Below the pieces are notes generated by a model that did not search any database, was not told the DNA's origin, and saw only the letters and a list, made by a program, of their open reading frames with translations. Shown piece by piece: positions 36,944 to 46,221 of a stretch of 64,000 nucleotides of DNA (its first letter is position 1; each line of letters starts with the position of its first letter). Where the stretch lies: positions 1 to 64,000 of the forward strand of contig NZ_QNRH01000001.1 in NCBI RefSeq assembly GCF_003314995.1, read 5' to 3'. The translations under genes were made by a program, and so were the position numbers. This DNA comes from Pseudochrobactrum asaccharolyticum (GTDB taxonomy: Bacteria > Pseudomonadota > Alphaproteobacteria > Rhizobiales > Rhizobiaceae).

Positions 36944-38227
36944 ATGGTGAATGATCCGGAACGAAATATGTCGCGCTGGTTGCATTCAACCCGTAAGACT
37001 TTGCCTGCTTTGATCGTCTTATTGCCGCTTTTTTTACTGCTGCATTCCTGGAATATTTCAGCCCTGTGGGCAGCTATAGCCTGTGTATTGTTGTTTGTTC
37101 TGGCTGTGCTTCTGACTGCTTTTTCTGCGCCTAAGCCTGTCGCGGAGGTAGCCAGAACAGGTAAGCGTGAAGGACCGCTCTCACGCCTTTCCGGCGAAAT
37201 ACTGGCTGATTTTTTGCCTGACCCACTGGTGTTGTTTGATGCGGATGGCACTATTCTTTATATCAACTATGCTGCGCGCGAAGCGTTTCCGCCTCTGGCA
37301 CGCGATACCTCGCTTTATTTATGTTTTCGTTCACCGGAAATGCACGCGTTAATTCAGGGGATTAGCGCTGATGGTCAGGCGCGTTCAACGGATTATCTTG
37401 AGCGTCTGCCGCTGGAGCGCTGGTATCGTGCTTCTGTTATGACTTTTGAAACAGCCAAAGGTGAGGCCGACTGTTTCATCCTGATTTTCCGAGATCAGAC
37501 GGAATTGCGTCGGATCGACCGCATGCGCTCAGACTTTATCGCCAATGCCAGTCATGAATTGCGTACACCTTTGGCCTCTCTGCGCGGGTTCATTGAGACT
37601 TTGCAAGGTCCTGCACGGGATGATGCAGGCGCGCGCGAGCGCTTCTTGGGGATCATGCAGGCACAGGCAGATCGCATGTCGCGCCTGATTGATGATCTTT
37701 TATCTCTCTCCCGACTGGAAATGAAAGCCGCAATACCACTGAAAGAGCGTGTCGACGTCGGACAGATCGTTAGTCATGTCGTTGAAACACTTGCGCCAAT
37801 GGCCTCCGGTGTTGGCGTGACCATTGAATGGGCGAAGCCGGATCATCCGGTCTGGTTGCCCGGCGACAAAGATGAGCTCATTCAGGTATTTCAGAACCTG
37901 ATTGAGAATGCCTGCAAATACGGGCAGGCTGGTAAGTGTGTTGTAGTAACGCTGGATGAACAAGGCGCTGAGAACAGTCAGGCGGATGGCTTACGCGGTT
38001 TTTCTGTCAGTATTCAGGATTTCGGCCCCGGTATTCCGGCAGAACATTTGCCGCGTCTCACAGAGCGTTTTTATCGTGTGGATGTGGACAGCAGTCGTGC
38101 ACATAAAGGCACGGGTTTGGGGCTGGCAATCGTCAAGCACATTCTGACACGCCATCGCGGGCGCCTGACCGTTCGCTCCCAACTTGGCGAGGGTTCAGTC
38201 TTCACTGTGGTTTTTGCCGGTTCATAA
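36944..38227 (+). CDS. phoR: PhoR-like sensor histidine kinase
   Basis: A 427-residue membrane kinase. Two hydrophobic helices near the N-terminus (LPALIVLLPLFLLLHSW; LWAAIACVLLFVLAVLLTAF) precede a PAS-like domain (LPDPLVLFDADGTILYINYA). The HisKA dimerisation domain has RSDFIANASHELRTPLASLR (phospho-accepting His), and the ATPase domain has NLIENACKYGQ, IQDFGPGIPAEHLPR and GTGLGLAIVKHILTRH. It resembles PhoR of the phosphate regulon. The start at 36944 has GGAGG 5 bases upstream; ATG 36851 has no spaced ribosome site. No phoB or pst genes follow. Confidence 0.8.
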   Translation: MVNDPERNMSRWLHSTRKTLPALIVLLPLFLLLHSWNISALWAAIACVLLFVLAVLLTAFSAPKPVAEVARTGKREGPLSRLSGEILADFLPDPLVLFDADGTILYINYAAREAFPPLARDTSLYLCFRSPEMHALIQGISADGQARSTDYLERLPLERWYRASVMTFETAKGEADCFILIFRDQTELRRIDRMRSDFIANASHELRTPLASLRGFIETLQGPARDDAGARERFLGIMQAQADRMSRLIDDLLSLSRLEMKAAIPLKERVDVGQIVSHVVETLAPMASGVGVTIEWAKPDHPVWLPGDKDELIQVFQNLIENACKYGQAGKCVVVTLDEQGAENSQADGLRGFSVSIQDFGPGIPAEHLPRLTERFYRVDVDSSRAHKGTGLGLAIVKHILTRHRGRLTVRSQLGEGSVFTVVFAGS

Positions 38228-38240
38228 TTGACTATGAACT

Positions 38241-39515
38241 TCACTTTTCATGGTGCAAAGCACGCAGAAAACGCCATTTCAGCGGTCGAAAAGCCTGCCA
38301 AAAAGCGGTGGTGCGCAAACGAGCCATAGTTGTTTTTTGCATGGCATATAAGCTGCCGCGCATTGTGGCTGTTATTGTTATGCATTTTAGCGGGATGGTC
38401 AGGCCGCAGTTTTGCACTTTCCATTCTTCGTCACCGACGCCGAGGTCGAGGCAATCATAGTCTTCATCTTTGAGATGCTGCAGCAGTAAATAATGCAGTA
38501 CATGACCCGGGGAGTATTTGGCCCATTTTTTCAAATTAGAGGCAATCATAATGCCGTAATAATGCGGGCCGCTGACCAATCCCCACATGCAGGCGAGGGG
38601 TTCACCATTCAGCTTTAATGCGGAAATATGCAAAGTGCCGGCTGCTTGGAAAGCTTTTGTAGCCTCTTTGAAATAGTGAACTTTTTCCGGATATTGATCA
38701 AACCCTGGCACATGAGTTTCAATAAAACGCTGCTGTTTTTCATAGAGCATGAATTCCAGAAGCTGTTGCTGCTCCTGAGGTGTCTCAGCGATGGAGAATT
38801 CGCAATTCCCTAGCTCGTGAAGATGGCGAAGTTTGCGACGGATCGCCTTGGGACGGACGAGATCCTGTTGAATTTTGTCCCAGCTATGGGTCAGACTATT
38901 GGCATGGCTGCTCGCCTGATTGTCAGTATTCGCCAATAGAAAGAGCGGATTAATCAGGTGTCCGATTTTCTCCGGCATATTGCTGAGTTCAGCAAAGTCA
39001 AAAGCCGGCAGGGCTGCCAAAACCTGCTGCCATAAATTCTCAGCCTGCTGCTGGTTCCACTCGACGCCGCAGTCGAACAAGACAGGTGCGTTATAATCGG
39101 CGACACCCTGATCTGTAAAAGACAGAATACGTGTCCGCTTGCAGGGAAAAACAGCAAAGGGCAGAAAAGCAACCGGTTTACCGTCTTTCATCCGGACTTC
39201 AATAAGGCATAGCTCCGCCTTAAGGGCAGGGGCGTAGGTTTTCTCCCATGTTTTCAGAAAAGTTATAGTTTGAAAAATATGATAATTGGGACTGGCATCA
39301 CTCTCTAACTTGCCCGGAGCTTGTCTGTCAGCGACTGGCCACTCAACAGAGACATCTGCAACAGATTGAACGCAGCGAATATCATAATTGATTTTCAGAG
39401 AAGTACGGGGACTCGTATGAGGTTGCGTTAATGGCTGATCTGGTGCCGGCACAGACTCAATCAAGCTTAAACCCGCATCATGACGGGAAAGCTGTATCGA
39501 ACTTAATAATGCCAT
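38241..39515 (-). CDS. GNAT-family protein, BcsL/CelD-like
   Basis: A 424-residue soluble protein with the acetyltransferase fold found in CelD/BcsL proteins of exopolysaccharide loci. It shows HIFQTITFLKTWEKTYAP, MKDGKPVAFLPFAVF, KAIRRKLRHLHELGNCEFSI, a long helix YEKQQRFIETHVPGF, and the GNAT-like core TLHISALKLNGEPLACMWGL with SPGHVLHYLLLQHLKDEDYD. It probably acylates a polysaccharide or lipid intermediate. It is convergent with the phoR-like gene (13 bases apart). Confidence 0.75.
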   Translation of the reverse strand: MALLSSIQLSRHDAGLSLIESVPAPDQPLTQPHTSPRTSLKINYDIRCVQSVADVSVEWPVADRQAPGKLESDASPNYHIFQTITFLKTWEKTYAPALKAELCLIEVRMKDGKPVAFLPFAVFPCKRTRILSFTDQGVADYNAPVLFDCGVEWNQQQAENLWQQVLAALPAFDFAELSNMPEKIGHLINPLFLLANTDNQASSHANSLTHSWDKIQQDLVRPKAIRRKLRHLHELGNCEFSIAETPQEQQQLLEFMLYEKQQRFIETHVPGFDQYPEKVHYFKEATKAFQAAGTLHISALKLNGEPLACMWGLVSGPHYYGIMIASNLKKWAKYSPGHVLHYLLLQHLKDEDYDCLDLGVGDEEWKVQNCGLTIPLKCITITATMRGSLYAMQKTTMARLRTTAFWQAFRPLKWRFLRALHHEK

Positions 39516-39822
39516 GCCACTTGATCCTGTCTTATTATACCATCGTCAGGCTGAGTATAGGTCTTGTGATCAGTCTGGCAGAATTGAGTAAATAATATCC
39601 TATGACAAAGGCTGATGTTTCAGCTTCTTTAGCCTGCCGCATAGAAAGACGGTAATGTGGTAAATAATTGCTTTTAAATGTGTTTTCATAAGAAGAGTGA
39701 TAATATTATAAAGTTCAAATCTAGTTTTTCAAGAGTATGCTTAGCCCGAATTAATTGCATTTTAGATGTCTTGTGCCTATATGCGCCTAACATATCAGGT
39801 GCTCCGGCAGGCAGGATGTCAG
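39516..39822. other. Intergenic region with divergent promoters
   Basis: About 300 bases between the GNAT gene and a glycosyltransferase gene. It is AT-rich, with no further gene; the upstream part of the glycosyltransferase frame (from 39766) lacks a ribosome site. Confidence 0.45.
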
Positions 39823-40830
39823 ATGACGGTCTCAATCATTATTAAAGCATTGAATGAAGAACGACGGATTGCTGCTGCGATTGAGAGCGCTCTCGCTGCT
39901 CTGCCGGCAGGTCAGGGCGAAGTTATTCTGGCAGATAGCGGTTCCACTGACCGCACAATTGAAATAGCTAAACAATATCCGATTATTATTGTGCAGATTG
40001 AGGCACCGGCCAAGCCGAGTTGCGGATTAGGGCCACAACTCGGCTATCAGTATAGCCAATATCCGTATATTTGCCTGATGGACGGCGATACCGAGCTTGC
40101 ACAAGATTTTATTGTTGAGGCTATGCAGTATCTTGAAGCAAATGCAAGGGTTGCCGGTGTAACCGGACATGTGATGGAGCGTAATCACGATAATCTGGAA
40201 TATGTGCGTCGTGGCTTACGCAAAACAGCCTATAAAGCAGTTGGCGTCATCGACCGGATTAATTGTGGCGGGCTTTACAGGCGTGAAGCGATAGAAAATA
40301 TCGGTTATCTGTCCGATCGCAATCTGCATAGTTATGAAGAATATGATTTGGGCGTGAGGCTTCGTGAGAAGGGCTGGACATTGTTCCGGCTTGACCGGCG
40401 TTTCGTCTATCATACAGGCCATAATGTTAACGCATACAAGCTTCTCATCAGACGCTGGCAAACAAAATATATTCGCGGGATTGGCGAGCTGTTGCGTTCG
40501 GCAACAGGCAAGCCGCATTTCAAGATGCTCTTTGCTGATTTACCGGAATTGCGCCTGTGGATGGCTGTTTATGGATGGATCATTCTGATGCTGCTCCTGT
40601 TCGTAGTGCTGCCGCATATGGGATACGCCGTTTTGGTCGATCTCATGATGATCGGGACGGCAGTCGGTTTAATGAGCATTAAAAACCGTAGCGTGTCGAT
40701 AGGTCTTTATTCCGTTGTCGCATGGTTTGCGCATGCTGCAGCATTGCCGCTTGGTTTTTTCACACGGCGTAAAAATCCTGAGGCTTTCATTGAAAGCAAA
40801 ATTCTTCAGGGAAAGTCAGCGGTTGACTAG
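39823..40830 (+). CDS. Glycosyltransferase family 2
   Basis: A 335-residue protein starting with the classical GT-A fold: TVSIIIKALNEERRIAAAIE, EVILADSGSTDRTIEIAKQ, and the metal-binding YICLMDGDTELAQDFI (Asp-Gly-Asp). Then comes GLYRREAIENIGYLSDRNLH with SYEEYDLGVRLREKGW. Two or three membrane helices close the protein. It adds a sugar to a lipid-linked oligosaccharide, probably of the local polysaccharide. The start at 39823 has AGGA 6 bases before it. Confidence 0.88.
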   Translation: MTVSIIIKALNEERRIAAAIESALAALPAGQGEVILADSGSTDRTIEIAKQYPIIIVQIEAPAKPSCGLGPQLGYQYSQYPYICLMDGDTELAQDFIVEAMQYLEANARVAGVTGHVMERNHDNLEYVRRGLRKTAYKAVGVIDRINCGGLYRREAIENIGYLSDRNLHSYEEYDLGVRLREKGWTLFRLDRRFVYHTGHNVNAYKLLIRRWQTKYIRGIGELLRSATGKPHFKMLFADLPELRLWMAVYGWIILMLLLFVVLPHMGYAVLVDLMMIGTAVGLMSIKNRSVSIGLYSVVAWFAHAAALPLGFFTRRKNPEAFIESKILQGKSAVD

Positions 40831-40877
40831 AGCATAATCCCTTAAACTTGGATCAGTTTAAAGTAACATTATGCTCT
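40829..40877. repeat. Intergenic palindromic element (GGATC type)
   Basis: Outer arms AGAGCATAAT (40829-40838) and ATTATGCTCT (40868-40877) enclose an inner inverted repeat TTAAACT-TGGATC-AGTTTAA. The same nested design with a GGATC core recurs at 55700-55750. Such small palindromic elements are scattered in Hyphomicrobiales genomes. It lies between two convergent genes and may also terminate transcription. Confidence 0.65.
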
Positions 40878-40927
40878 CATTTTAAAGTGTTAGAGACCTT
40901 TGTGTGTCAAGTCTGGCACATGGCGCT

Positions 40928-42217
40928 CTAGGTGTGAGCAGCCCGGCGCACCAGCTTGTACAGAAACAGCCACGCACATAAAGCAATTGAGAATTCAATC
41001 AGATAGATTGAAATAAATGTACCGGTCGGTGGCATCAGCCATGTGGCGAGCGCCAAGACGGGCGCACCAAGAATATTGCCGGTATTGAGAATGGCCGCCC
41101 GATAGCCGTGTTCTCCGGCTGCGCCCATAACTTCTACGGCAACCGACCATAGTGCATAAAAAATGATAACCCAGCACAGCACCTGTGTGAAGTAAATCAT
41201 AGACTGATATTCATTGCCGAAAATCAAAGGCAAATATGGCGCTAAACCGTAAATCACGACAGCTGTAAAGATCGCTATGCCGACAGCCATCACTACGGAT
41301 TTTTGCGCCAGCGGCCATGCTTTATCAATGCCATTGGCGCTCATCTTGGCAAAGCGCGGATAGAGCAGGCGGCTCATAGCGTCGATATTCAGATAACTGC
41401 TGTCGACGATGCGGCGCGCGACGCCATAGCTGCCGATCACTGCCGGAGAGAGAAGCAGACCAAGCAACAGTAAGTCGATATTCTGCCGGATGGCGCGGAA
41501 AATAAACGGTGTGGCAAAGAAAAGTCCGAGTTTGAGTTCTTCGCGCACCAGACGGAACTTAGGTTTTCCGAGGCGCATCAGCCAGAGCCAGTATGCTGCA
41601 GCAACAAAAAGATGGCACAAAAACTGCCACCATGCCCAGCCGCTGATTGTATCGACACCAAAAGCGATACAGGCCAGAATGGCTGCAAATGTACGGGCAA
41701 AGGCAAAGCCGACGACTGAGAGATTTGCCGCTTTGAAATTGCTGTGTCCGATGTAAACTGCTTCAGCCAGCAGGATCAGGCGCAGCAAAACAATATTGGT
41801 AATGAGAAACAGAAACAGGCTGATATAATTGGTCAGCGGGTCAGTAGAAAAACTGACCCAATAGGGCAGAACGAGTATACCTGCGACAATGAGCAAGCTG
41901 CCGCTGATGCTGATCAGGATCAGATTATGCCCAAGCATTGCCGGATAAATGGACGTATCTTGAGCAACGCGGCGTAGCAGTGACTCTGAACCGCCGATGC
42001 CGCAAATATGCACGGCAATGCTGGTAATGGCCATAATAGTAATGAACATACCGAATTCGGACGCGCCAAGGAAACGGGCGAGAATAGCAAATGTCACCAA
42101 CTGAGCGACGCTCGCCATGATCAGGCTGCCGCTTGAGGCCATATAGGAGAGGAGCGAGGGCAGATAGCGCTTGATACGCGCAGACAGGCGGTTGTCCGTC
42201 AACTCCGTTTCACTCAT
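40928..42217 (-). CDS. Polysaccharide flippase (Wzx/RfbX type)
   Basis: A 429-residue polytopic membrane protein of the MATE-like polysaccharide transporter group, with about twelve hydrophobic helices. The opening SYMASSGSLIMASVAQLVTF, FLGASEFGMFITIMAI and the central FIFRAIRQNIDLLLLGLLLS are typical. It would flip lipid-linked repeat units across the inner membrane for the polymerase encoded at 44054. The start at 42217 has AGGAAA upstream; the 28 residues of open frame before it look untranslated. Confidence 0.85.
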   Translation of the reverse strand: MSETELTDNRLSARIKRYLPSLLSYMASSGSLIMASVAQLVTFAILARFLGASEFGMFITIMAITSIAVHICGIGGSESLLRRVAQDTSIYPAMLGHNLILISISGSLLIVAGILVLPYWVSFSTDPLTNYISLFLFLITNIVLLRLILLAEAVYIGHSNFKAANLSVVGFAFARTFAAILACIAFGVDTISGWAWWQFLCHLFVAAAYWLWLMRLGKPKFRLVREELKLGLFFATPFIFRAIRQNIDLLLLGLLLSPAVIGSYGVARRIVDSSYLNIDAMSRLLYPRFAKMSANGIDKAWPLAQKSVVMAVGIAIFTAVVIYGLAPYLPLIFGNEYQSMIYFTQVLCWVIIFYALWSVAVEVMGAAGEHGYRAAILNTGNILGAPVLALATWLMPPTGTFISIYLIEFSIALCAWLFLYKLVRRAAHT

Positions 42218-42477
42218 ATTTTCGTTTCCTTTGATGCAGTGTCTGTAAAGCATTTTTGTGCAAAAAGAAACGGCTAAGAGTGACAAGCAGGAACAGATCA
42301 TCGCTTATTTAGTTGAAATAACTAATGTTTAATATTTTGTTTTTTATGAATTTCAATAGTTAAGCACCGTCTTGCAGATTTCGTTAACCTTTTTTTTTAA
42401 TGTTTCTGTTAGTGCATATACAAGAATGGCAGACATGCCTGAAAAATGAATTTTGATCAAAATAGTAGAGATGTCTG

Positions 42478-44010
42478 ATGTATACTCTGCAAGAATTAGC
42501 CCAAAAAGCCAAAACCGCGCCTGTGACCACACGCGGGGAAGACAATTTGGGGCAAAAACAGGCAGAGATGCAGGCGGCAGTTCCTGTAACAGCGCATGAG
42601 ACTGTTCCGCCTGTTGTTTATCAGCAGGGATGGGTTTTCCCGTTAATCAGCTTTTCAGATATTATCAATTGGTTACTGCGTTATTGGCTTTTAATTTTGC
42701 TAATGGCGGCACTTGGTGCAGCGGCCGGTATTGCATTTGGCAAAACTGCCAAACCACGTTTTACAGCCGGTACAGATATTCTGGTTTCTCCGTCTAATTT
42801 GCAGCTGGTACCGAATGATGTTTACGCGACTAGTATGCAGGCTGAAAGCCAGCTGATGGACGTCGAGAGTAAGTTGCGGGTGCTAACTTCAGGTAATGTA
42901 TTGCAACGTGTTGTTGATGAGCTGAAGTTGCAGGATGATCCGGAATTTAACGGAACGGAAACAAGCTTGCTTTCTGCTCTTGTTGGCAGTGCGAAAAAGG
43001 ATGCTGATGGCATGGATCCTGCACAGGCCAAAAATATCTCTGCTTTGCGTGAACTGTCTTCCCGTATTGATGCCCGCCGCCCTGAGCGTTCTTATCTGAT
43101 TAATTTGTCCGCATGGGCGCGGGAACCTGAAAAAGCAGTTTTGCTTGCAAATGCGGTTGCGAAGGCCTTTCAGGAAGAGGTTGCACAAAATGAACAGGAT
43201 GGTGCAGCTCGCGCAGCCCGTGCTTTAACTGAACCTTTGAATGAACTGAAGCAGGCTGCGACTGAGGCAGAAATGAAAGTTGCCCAATTTCGCAATGCGC
43301 AAGGCCTGCAAACCGGCAATGCCGGCGGACTGGTCAGTGCACAGTCTTTGACTGAAACCAATACGCAGCTTGTTGGTGCGTTGAGCCGTCAGGCGGAAGC
43401 TAAATCACGTTATGATGAGTTAACCAGTGCAAAAAATCAGGCTCTGGATCCGTCTGCGACTTTGCAGTCGTCGACGCTGACAGCGTTGCGGACTCAATAT
43501 GCAACCCTGAAACAGCGCGTGGATGCGATGACAATGACCTATGGTCCGCGCTATCCTGAGCTGGTGAGTGCGCAATCACAGTTGTCGGGTCTGCAGGCGC
43601 AAATTTCGCAGGAAACCTCACGGATTCTACGGGCTGCGAAGCTTGATCTTGAACAGGCTAATTCAGTTGTTGAAACATTGCGCAGACAGACAGAAACCGC
43701 GCGTTCCGCAGTATCACTTGATACAGATGCGCAGGTAACGCTGAATGATCTGGAGCGCGATCGTCTGGCTAAGACAACTCTGTACCAGACATATCTGACA
43801 CGCGCGCAGGAAATTGCGCAGCGTCAGCAAATCGATACGACGAATATCCGTATTGTCTCTACTGCTTTGCCGCCAAAGAGCCGTTCGTGGCCTCCGGGGA
43901 CAGCTTTACTCGCTATCGCCGGTGCCATTGTTGGTGGCGGTATGGGGGGCGGACTGGCTTTGTTATTTGGTTTCGTAGGTGCCATGCGCGGACAACGCCG
44001 CACTGTGTAA
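42478..44010 (+). CDS. Polysaccharide chain-length regulator (Wzz/GumC type)
   Basis: A 510-residue protein with the architecture of polysaccharide co-polymerases: an N-terminal membrane helix (YWLLILLMAALGAAAGIAFG) followed by the Wzz domain (FTAGTDILVSPSNLQLVPND). A long periplasmic coiled coil (LNELKQAATEAEMKVAQFRN) comes next, then the conserved MTYGPRYPELVSAQSQLSG and a C-terminal helix (ALLAIAGAIVGGGMGGGLAL). The cytoplasmic BY-kinase domain of longer relatives is absent, and no separate kinase gene is seen here. It controls polymer length together with flippase and polymerase. Confidence 0.88.
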   Translation: MYTLQELAQKAKTAPVTTRGEDNLGQKQAEMQAAVPVTAHETVPPVVYQQGWVFPLISFSDIINWLLRYWLLILLMAALGAAAGIAFGKTAKPRFTAGTDILVSPSNLQLVPNDVYATSMQAESQLMDVESKLRVLTSGNVLQRVVDELKLQDDPEFNGTETSLLSALVGSAKKDADGMDPAQAKNISALRELSSRIDARRPERSYLINLSAWAREPEKAVLLANAVAKAFQEEVAQNEQDGAARAARALTEPLNELKQAATEAEMKVAQFRNAQGLQTGNAGGLVSAQSLTETNTQLVGALSRQAEAKSRYDELTSAKNQALDPSATLQSSTLTALRTQYATLKQRVDAMTMTYGPRYPELVSAQSQLSGLQAQISQETSRILRAAKLDLEQANSVVETLRRQTETARSAVSLDTDAQVTLNDLERDRLAKTTLYQTYLTRAQEIAQRQQIDTTNIRIVSTALPPKSRSWPPGTALLAIAGAIVGGGMGGGLALLFGFVGAMRGQRRTV

Positions 44011-44053
44011 ATTAGGTGTAACTGGCGAGCCAAGCCGGAAAGAAATCTGATAT

Positions 44054-45352
44054 ATGCGTGTAGACAGCTCTGCTGCTTCAACTCAGACAATGAATGTACT
44101 GGGCATAGCATTGTTTATGGGGCAGTTTCTCTATCTGTGGGTTACTGTTGATCCCTATGTGACAGTGACACTTGATGGTGTAGATCGCGGCTCAAGTTTG
44201 TTTAGTCAGCTGGCTGCGCTGACTTTGTTCGGTGGTTCGATTTTCTATATCTGTACCAGCCCGCAGAGGGCTTTGGTGCTGCAGCCAAGACCACTGATGA
44301 TTATGCTGCTGCTTTGGCTACTATTGGCAGCGGCATTCTCTACGGAGAAAATTGACTCATTTAAGCAGGTTATTCTCTCCGGTATCCTGCTGTTGAACGC
44401 CTCGGTTTATTTATTGCTGCCTCGCTCGGAAGAGCAGTTCGCCAAACTGGTTATAGCAGGGCTGCTGATTATGCTGGGCTTTGCATATTTTGGCGTGATA
44501 TTTAAACCGGCACAGGCTATTCACCAGTTCAGTACCCGGTTAGGGGATGCACAAGTGGGGAATTGGCGCGGTCATTTTACCCACAAAAACGTAGCAGCAT
44601 CGGTCATGATGTTGAGCTCTTGTTATGCGCTTTATCTTAAGGATAAGGGGTGGCGGCTGGTTGGCTGGTCATTACTCATTTTATCTGTACTTTTCTTAAC
44701 CCAAACCGGTGGCAAAACCTCGACGGCAATGTTGCCGTTGATTTTGATGCTTGCCTTTGTGTTTGAGAGAATACGTTGGGCACGTTGGCCTCTTATTGTC
44801 GGCGGCGTATTGCTGATTAATTTTCTGACTGTGGGCGCCGCATTAATACCGGCAGTTTATGAATTTCTTGAATCTTTAGGTATTGATGCCACTTTTACCA
44901 ATCGTGCTCATATCTGGCGGTTTTCTGTCGGAGCAATGATTGACAGTCCAGTTCTTGGTCACGGGCTTCATGGCTTTTGGCAGACTGAAAGACTGATCAA
45001 TAATGATACTGTTGAAAACTGGTCGCCAAGAGCATTTAATGGGCATAATGCTTGGGTTGATGCCCTTATTAATCTTGGAATTGTTGGTTTTGTTTTGATT
45101 GCAATCTGGGTAATCTTTATGCCTTTGATTTATATCGGACAAATATCGAAGCGAAATTTATATTCGCCACTTGTGCGTCTTTATGTTCGCATCTGGCTTT
45201 TCGCTGTGTTTTCGAGTGCGATGGAAAGTGTATTCTTTGAGACAGGCAGTTTGTTATGGTTTAGTTGCATGATGGCTATATTCGGGTTGCGTTTACAGGC
45301 GATTGCTCTTCCGCTATCAGGCAAATCTGTAATGGTTAATATTGAAAAATGA
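44054..45352 (+). CDS. O-antigen ligase/polymerase-like membrane protein (Wzy/WaaL/ExoQ type)
   Basis: A 432-residue polytopic protein with about ten helices. The family signature is in the periplasmic loop region: WRGHFTHKNVAASVMMLSS, RAHIWRFSVGAMIDSPVLGH and FNGHNAWVDALINLGIVGFV, including the conserved His residues. Such proteins polymerise or ligate lipid-linked glycans. With Wzx and Wzz genes on either side, a Wzy-type polymerase is most likely. It lies 43 bases after the chain-length regulator. Confidence 0.85.
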   Translation: MRVDSSAASTQTMNVLGIALFMGQFLYLWVTVDPYVTVTLDGVDRGSSLFSQLAALTLFGGSIFYICTSPQRALVLQPRPLMIMLLLWLLLAAAFSTEKIDSFKQVILSGILLLNASVYLLLPRSEEQFAKLVIAGLLIMLGFAYFGVIFKPAQAIHQFSTRLGDAQVGNWRGHFTHKNVAASVMMLSSCYALYLKDKGWRLVGWSLLILSVLFLTQTGGKTSTAMLPLILMLAFVFERIRWARWPLIVGGVLLINFLTVGAALIPAVYEFLESLGIDATFTNRAHIWRFSVGAMIDSPVLGHGLHGFWQTERLINNDTVENWSPRAFNGHNAWVDALINLGIVGFVLIAIWVIFMPLIYIGQISKRNLYSPLVRLYVRIWLFAVFSSAMESVFFETGSLLWFSCMMAIFGLRLQAIALPLSGKSVMVNIEK

Positions 45353-45391
45353 ACCGGCTGACCTTTCCAGGGGCGGTATAGGAGTGAAGCA

Positions 45392-46171
45392 GTGAAGCAT
45401 AAAATCCAATACTGGATTGGACGCATACAAGCGCATTTAATGCGCCGCTTTGCTCCTAAAACATTGCATGTCACAACGACGCGTCCGGTGATTTCCTTTA
45501 CCTTTGATGATGTTCCCGATAGCACTCTGTTTTATGGCGCAACCATTCTGGAAAAATACGGGTTGCGTGGCACCTTCTATATTGCCGGACGTCTTGCCGG
45601 TACTCTGGAGACAACGCGGCAGCTCATCAATGAAAACGGTATAGCGGAACTTGCAGAGCGCGGTCATGAAATCGGCTGCCATACTTATTCGCATCCAAAT
45701 ATTGCGCGTTTGAACGGCACGCAGCTGCAAAGTGAAATTGATCAGAACCGTTCTTTTCTCAGCCGGATATTAGGCAAGCGTTGGAGTGCAACTGGTTCAC
45801 AATTGAATTTTGCCTATCCGTATAATGCGGTTTCTTATTTTGCCTATCGGCGTATGGCAAAAAATTACCGCAGTTGCCGTGCCGGCGAAAACCGGATTAA
45901 TCGCGGCGCGACATGCCTGCAAATGTTGTTTGGCATGGAAATCGGCCGACCGGACGAAGATGTGGTGCAGTTGAAGGCTGAGATTGATGCGGTGAAAGCG
46001 CAGCCCGGTTGGCTGATCTTTTTCACCCATGATATTTCAGAAACACCGACGCCTTATGGCTGCACACCTGCGGCCTTTGAAAAACTGGTGCAATATGCAG
46101 TGCAAAGCGGTTGCGACCTTCTAACGGTAAATGAAGCGCTGGATCACTATATGTTAGCAGAAGCAGCCTGA
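45392..46171 (+). CDS. Polysaccharide deacetylase (NodB fold)
   Basis: A 259-residue carbohydrate esterase family 4 type protein. It has the metal and catalytic motif FTFDDVPDS, the His pair in GCHTYSHPNIARL, the FAYPYNAVSYF loop and the final IFFTHDISETPTPYG. There is no signal peptide, so it may act in the cytoplasm, or the N-terminus may interact with the membrane. It would remove acetyl groups from N-acetylated sugars of the local polysaccharide. Arrangement suggests an operon with the polymerase upstream. Confidence 0.88.
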   Translation: MKHKIQYWIGRIQAHLMRRFAPKTLHVTTTRPVISFTFDDVPDSTLFYGATILEKYGLRGTFYIAGRLAGTLETTRQLINENGIAELAERGHEIGCHTYSHPNIARLNGTQLQSEIDQNRSFLSRILGKRWSATGSQLNFAYPYNAVSYFAYRRMAKNYRSCRAGENRINRGATCLQMLFGMEIGRPDEDVVQLKAEIDAVKAQPGWLIFFTHDISETPTPYGCTPAAFEKLVQYAVQSGCDLLTVNEALDHYMLAEAA

Positions 46172-46221
46172 TCGCTTGCGTTCGAAATATGATATAGTCC
46201 TGTCTTGTTCGAGGAAGCCTG

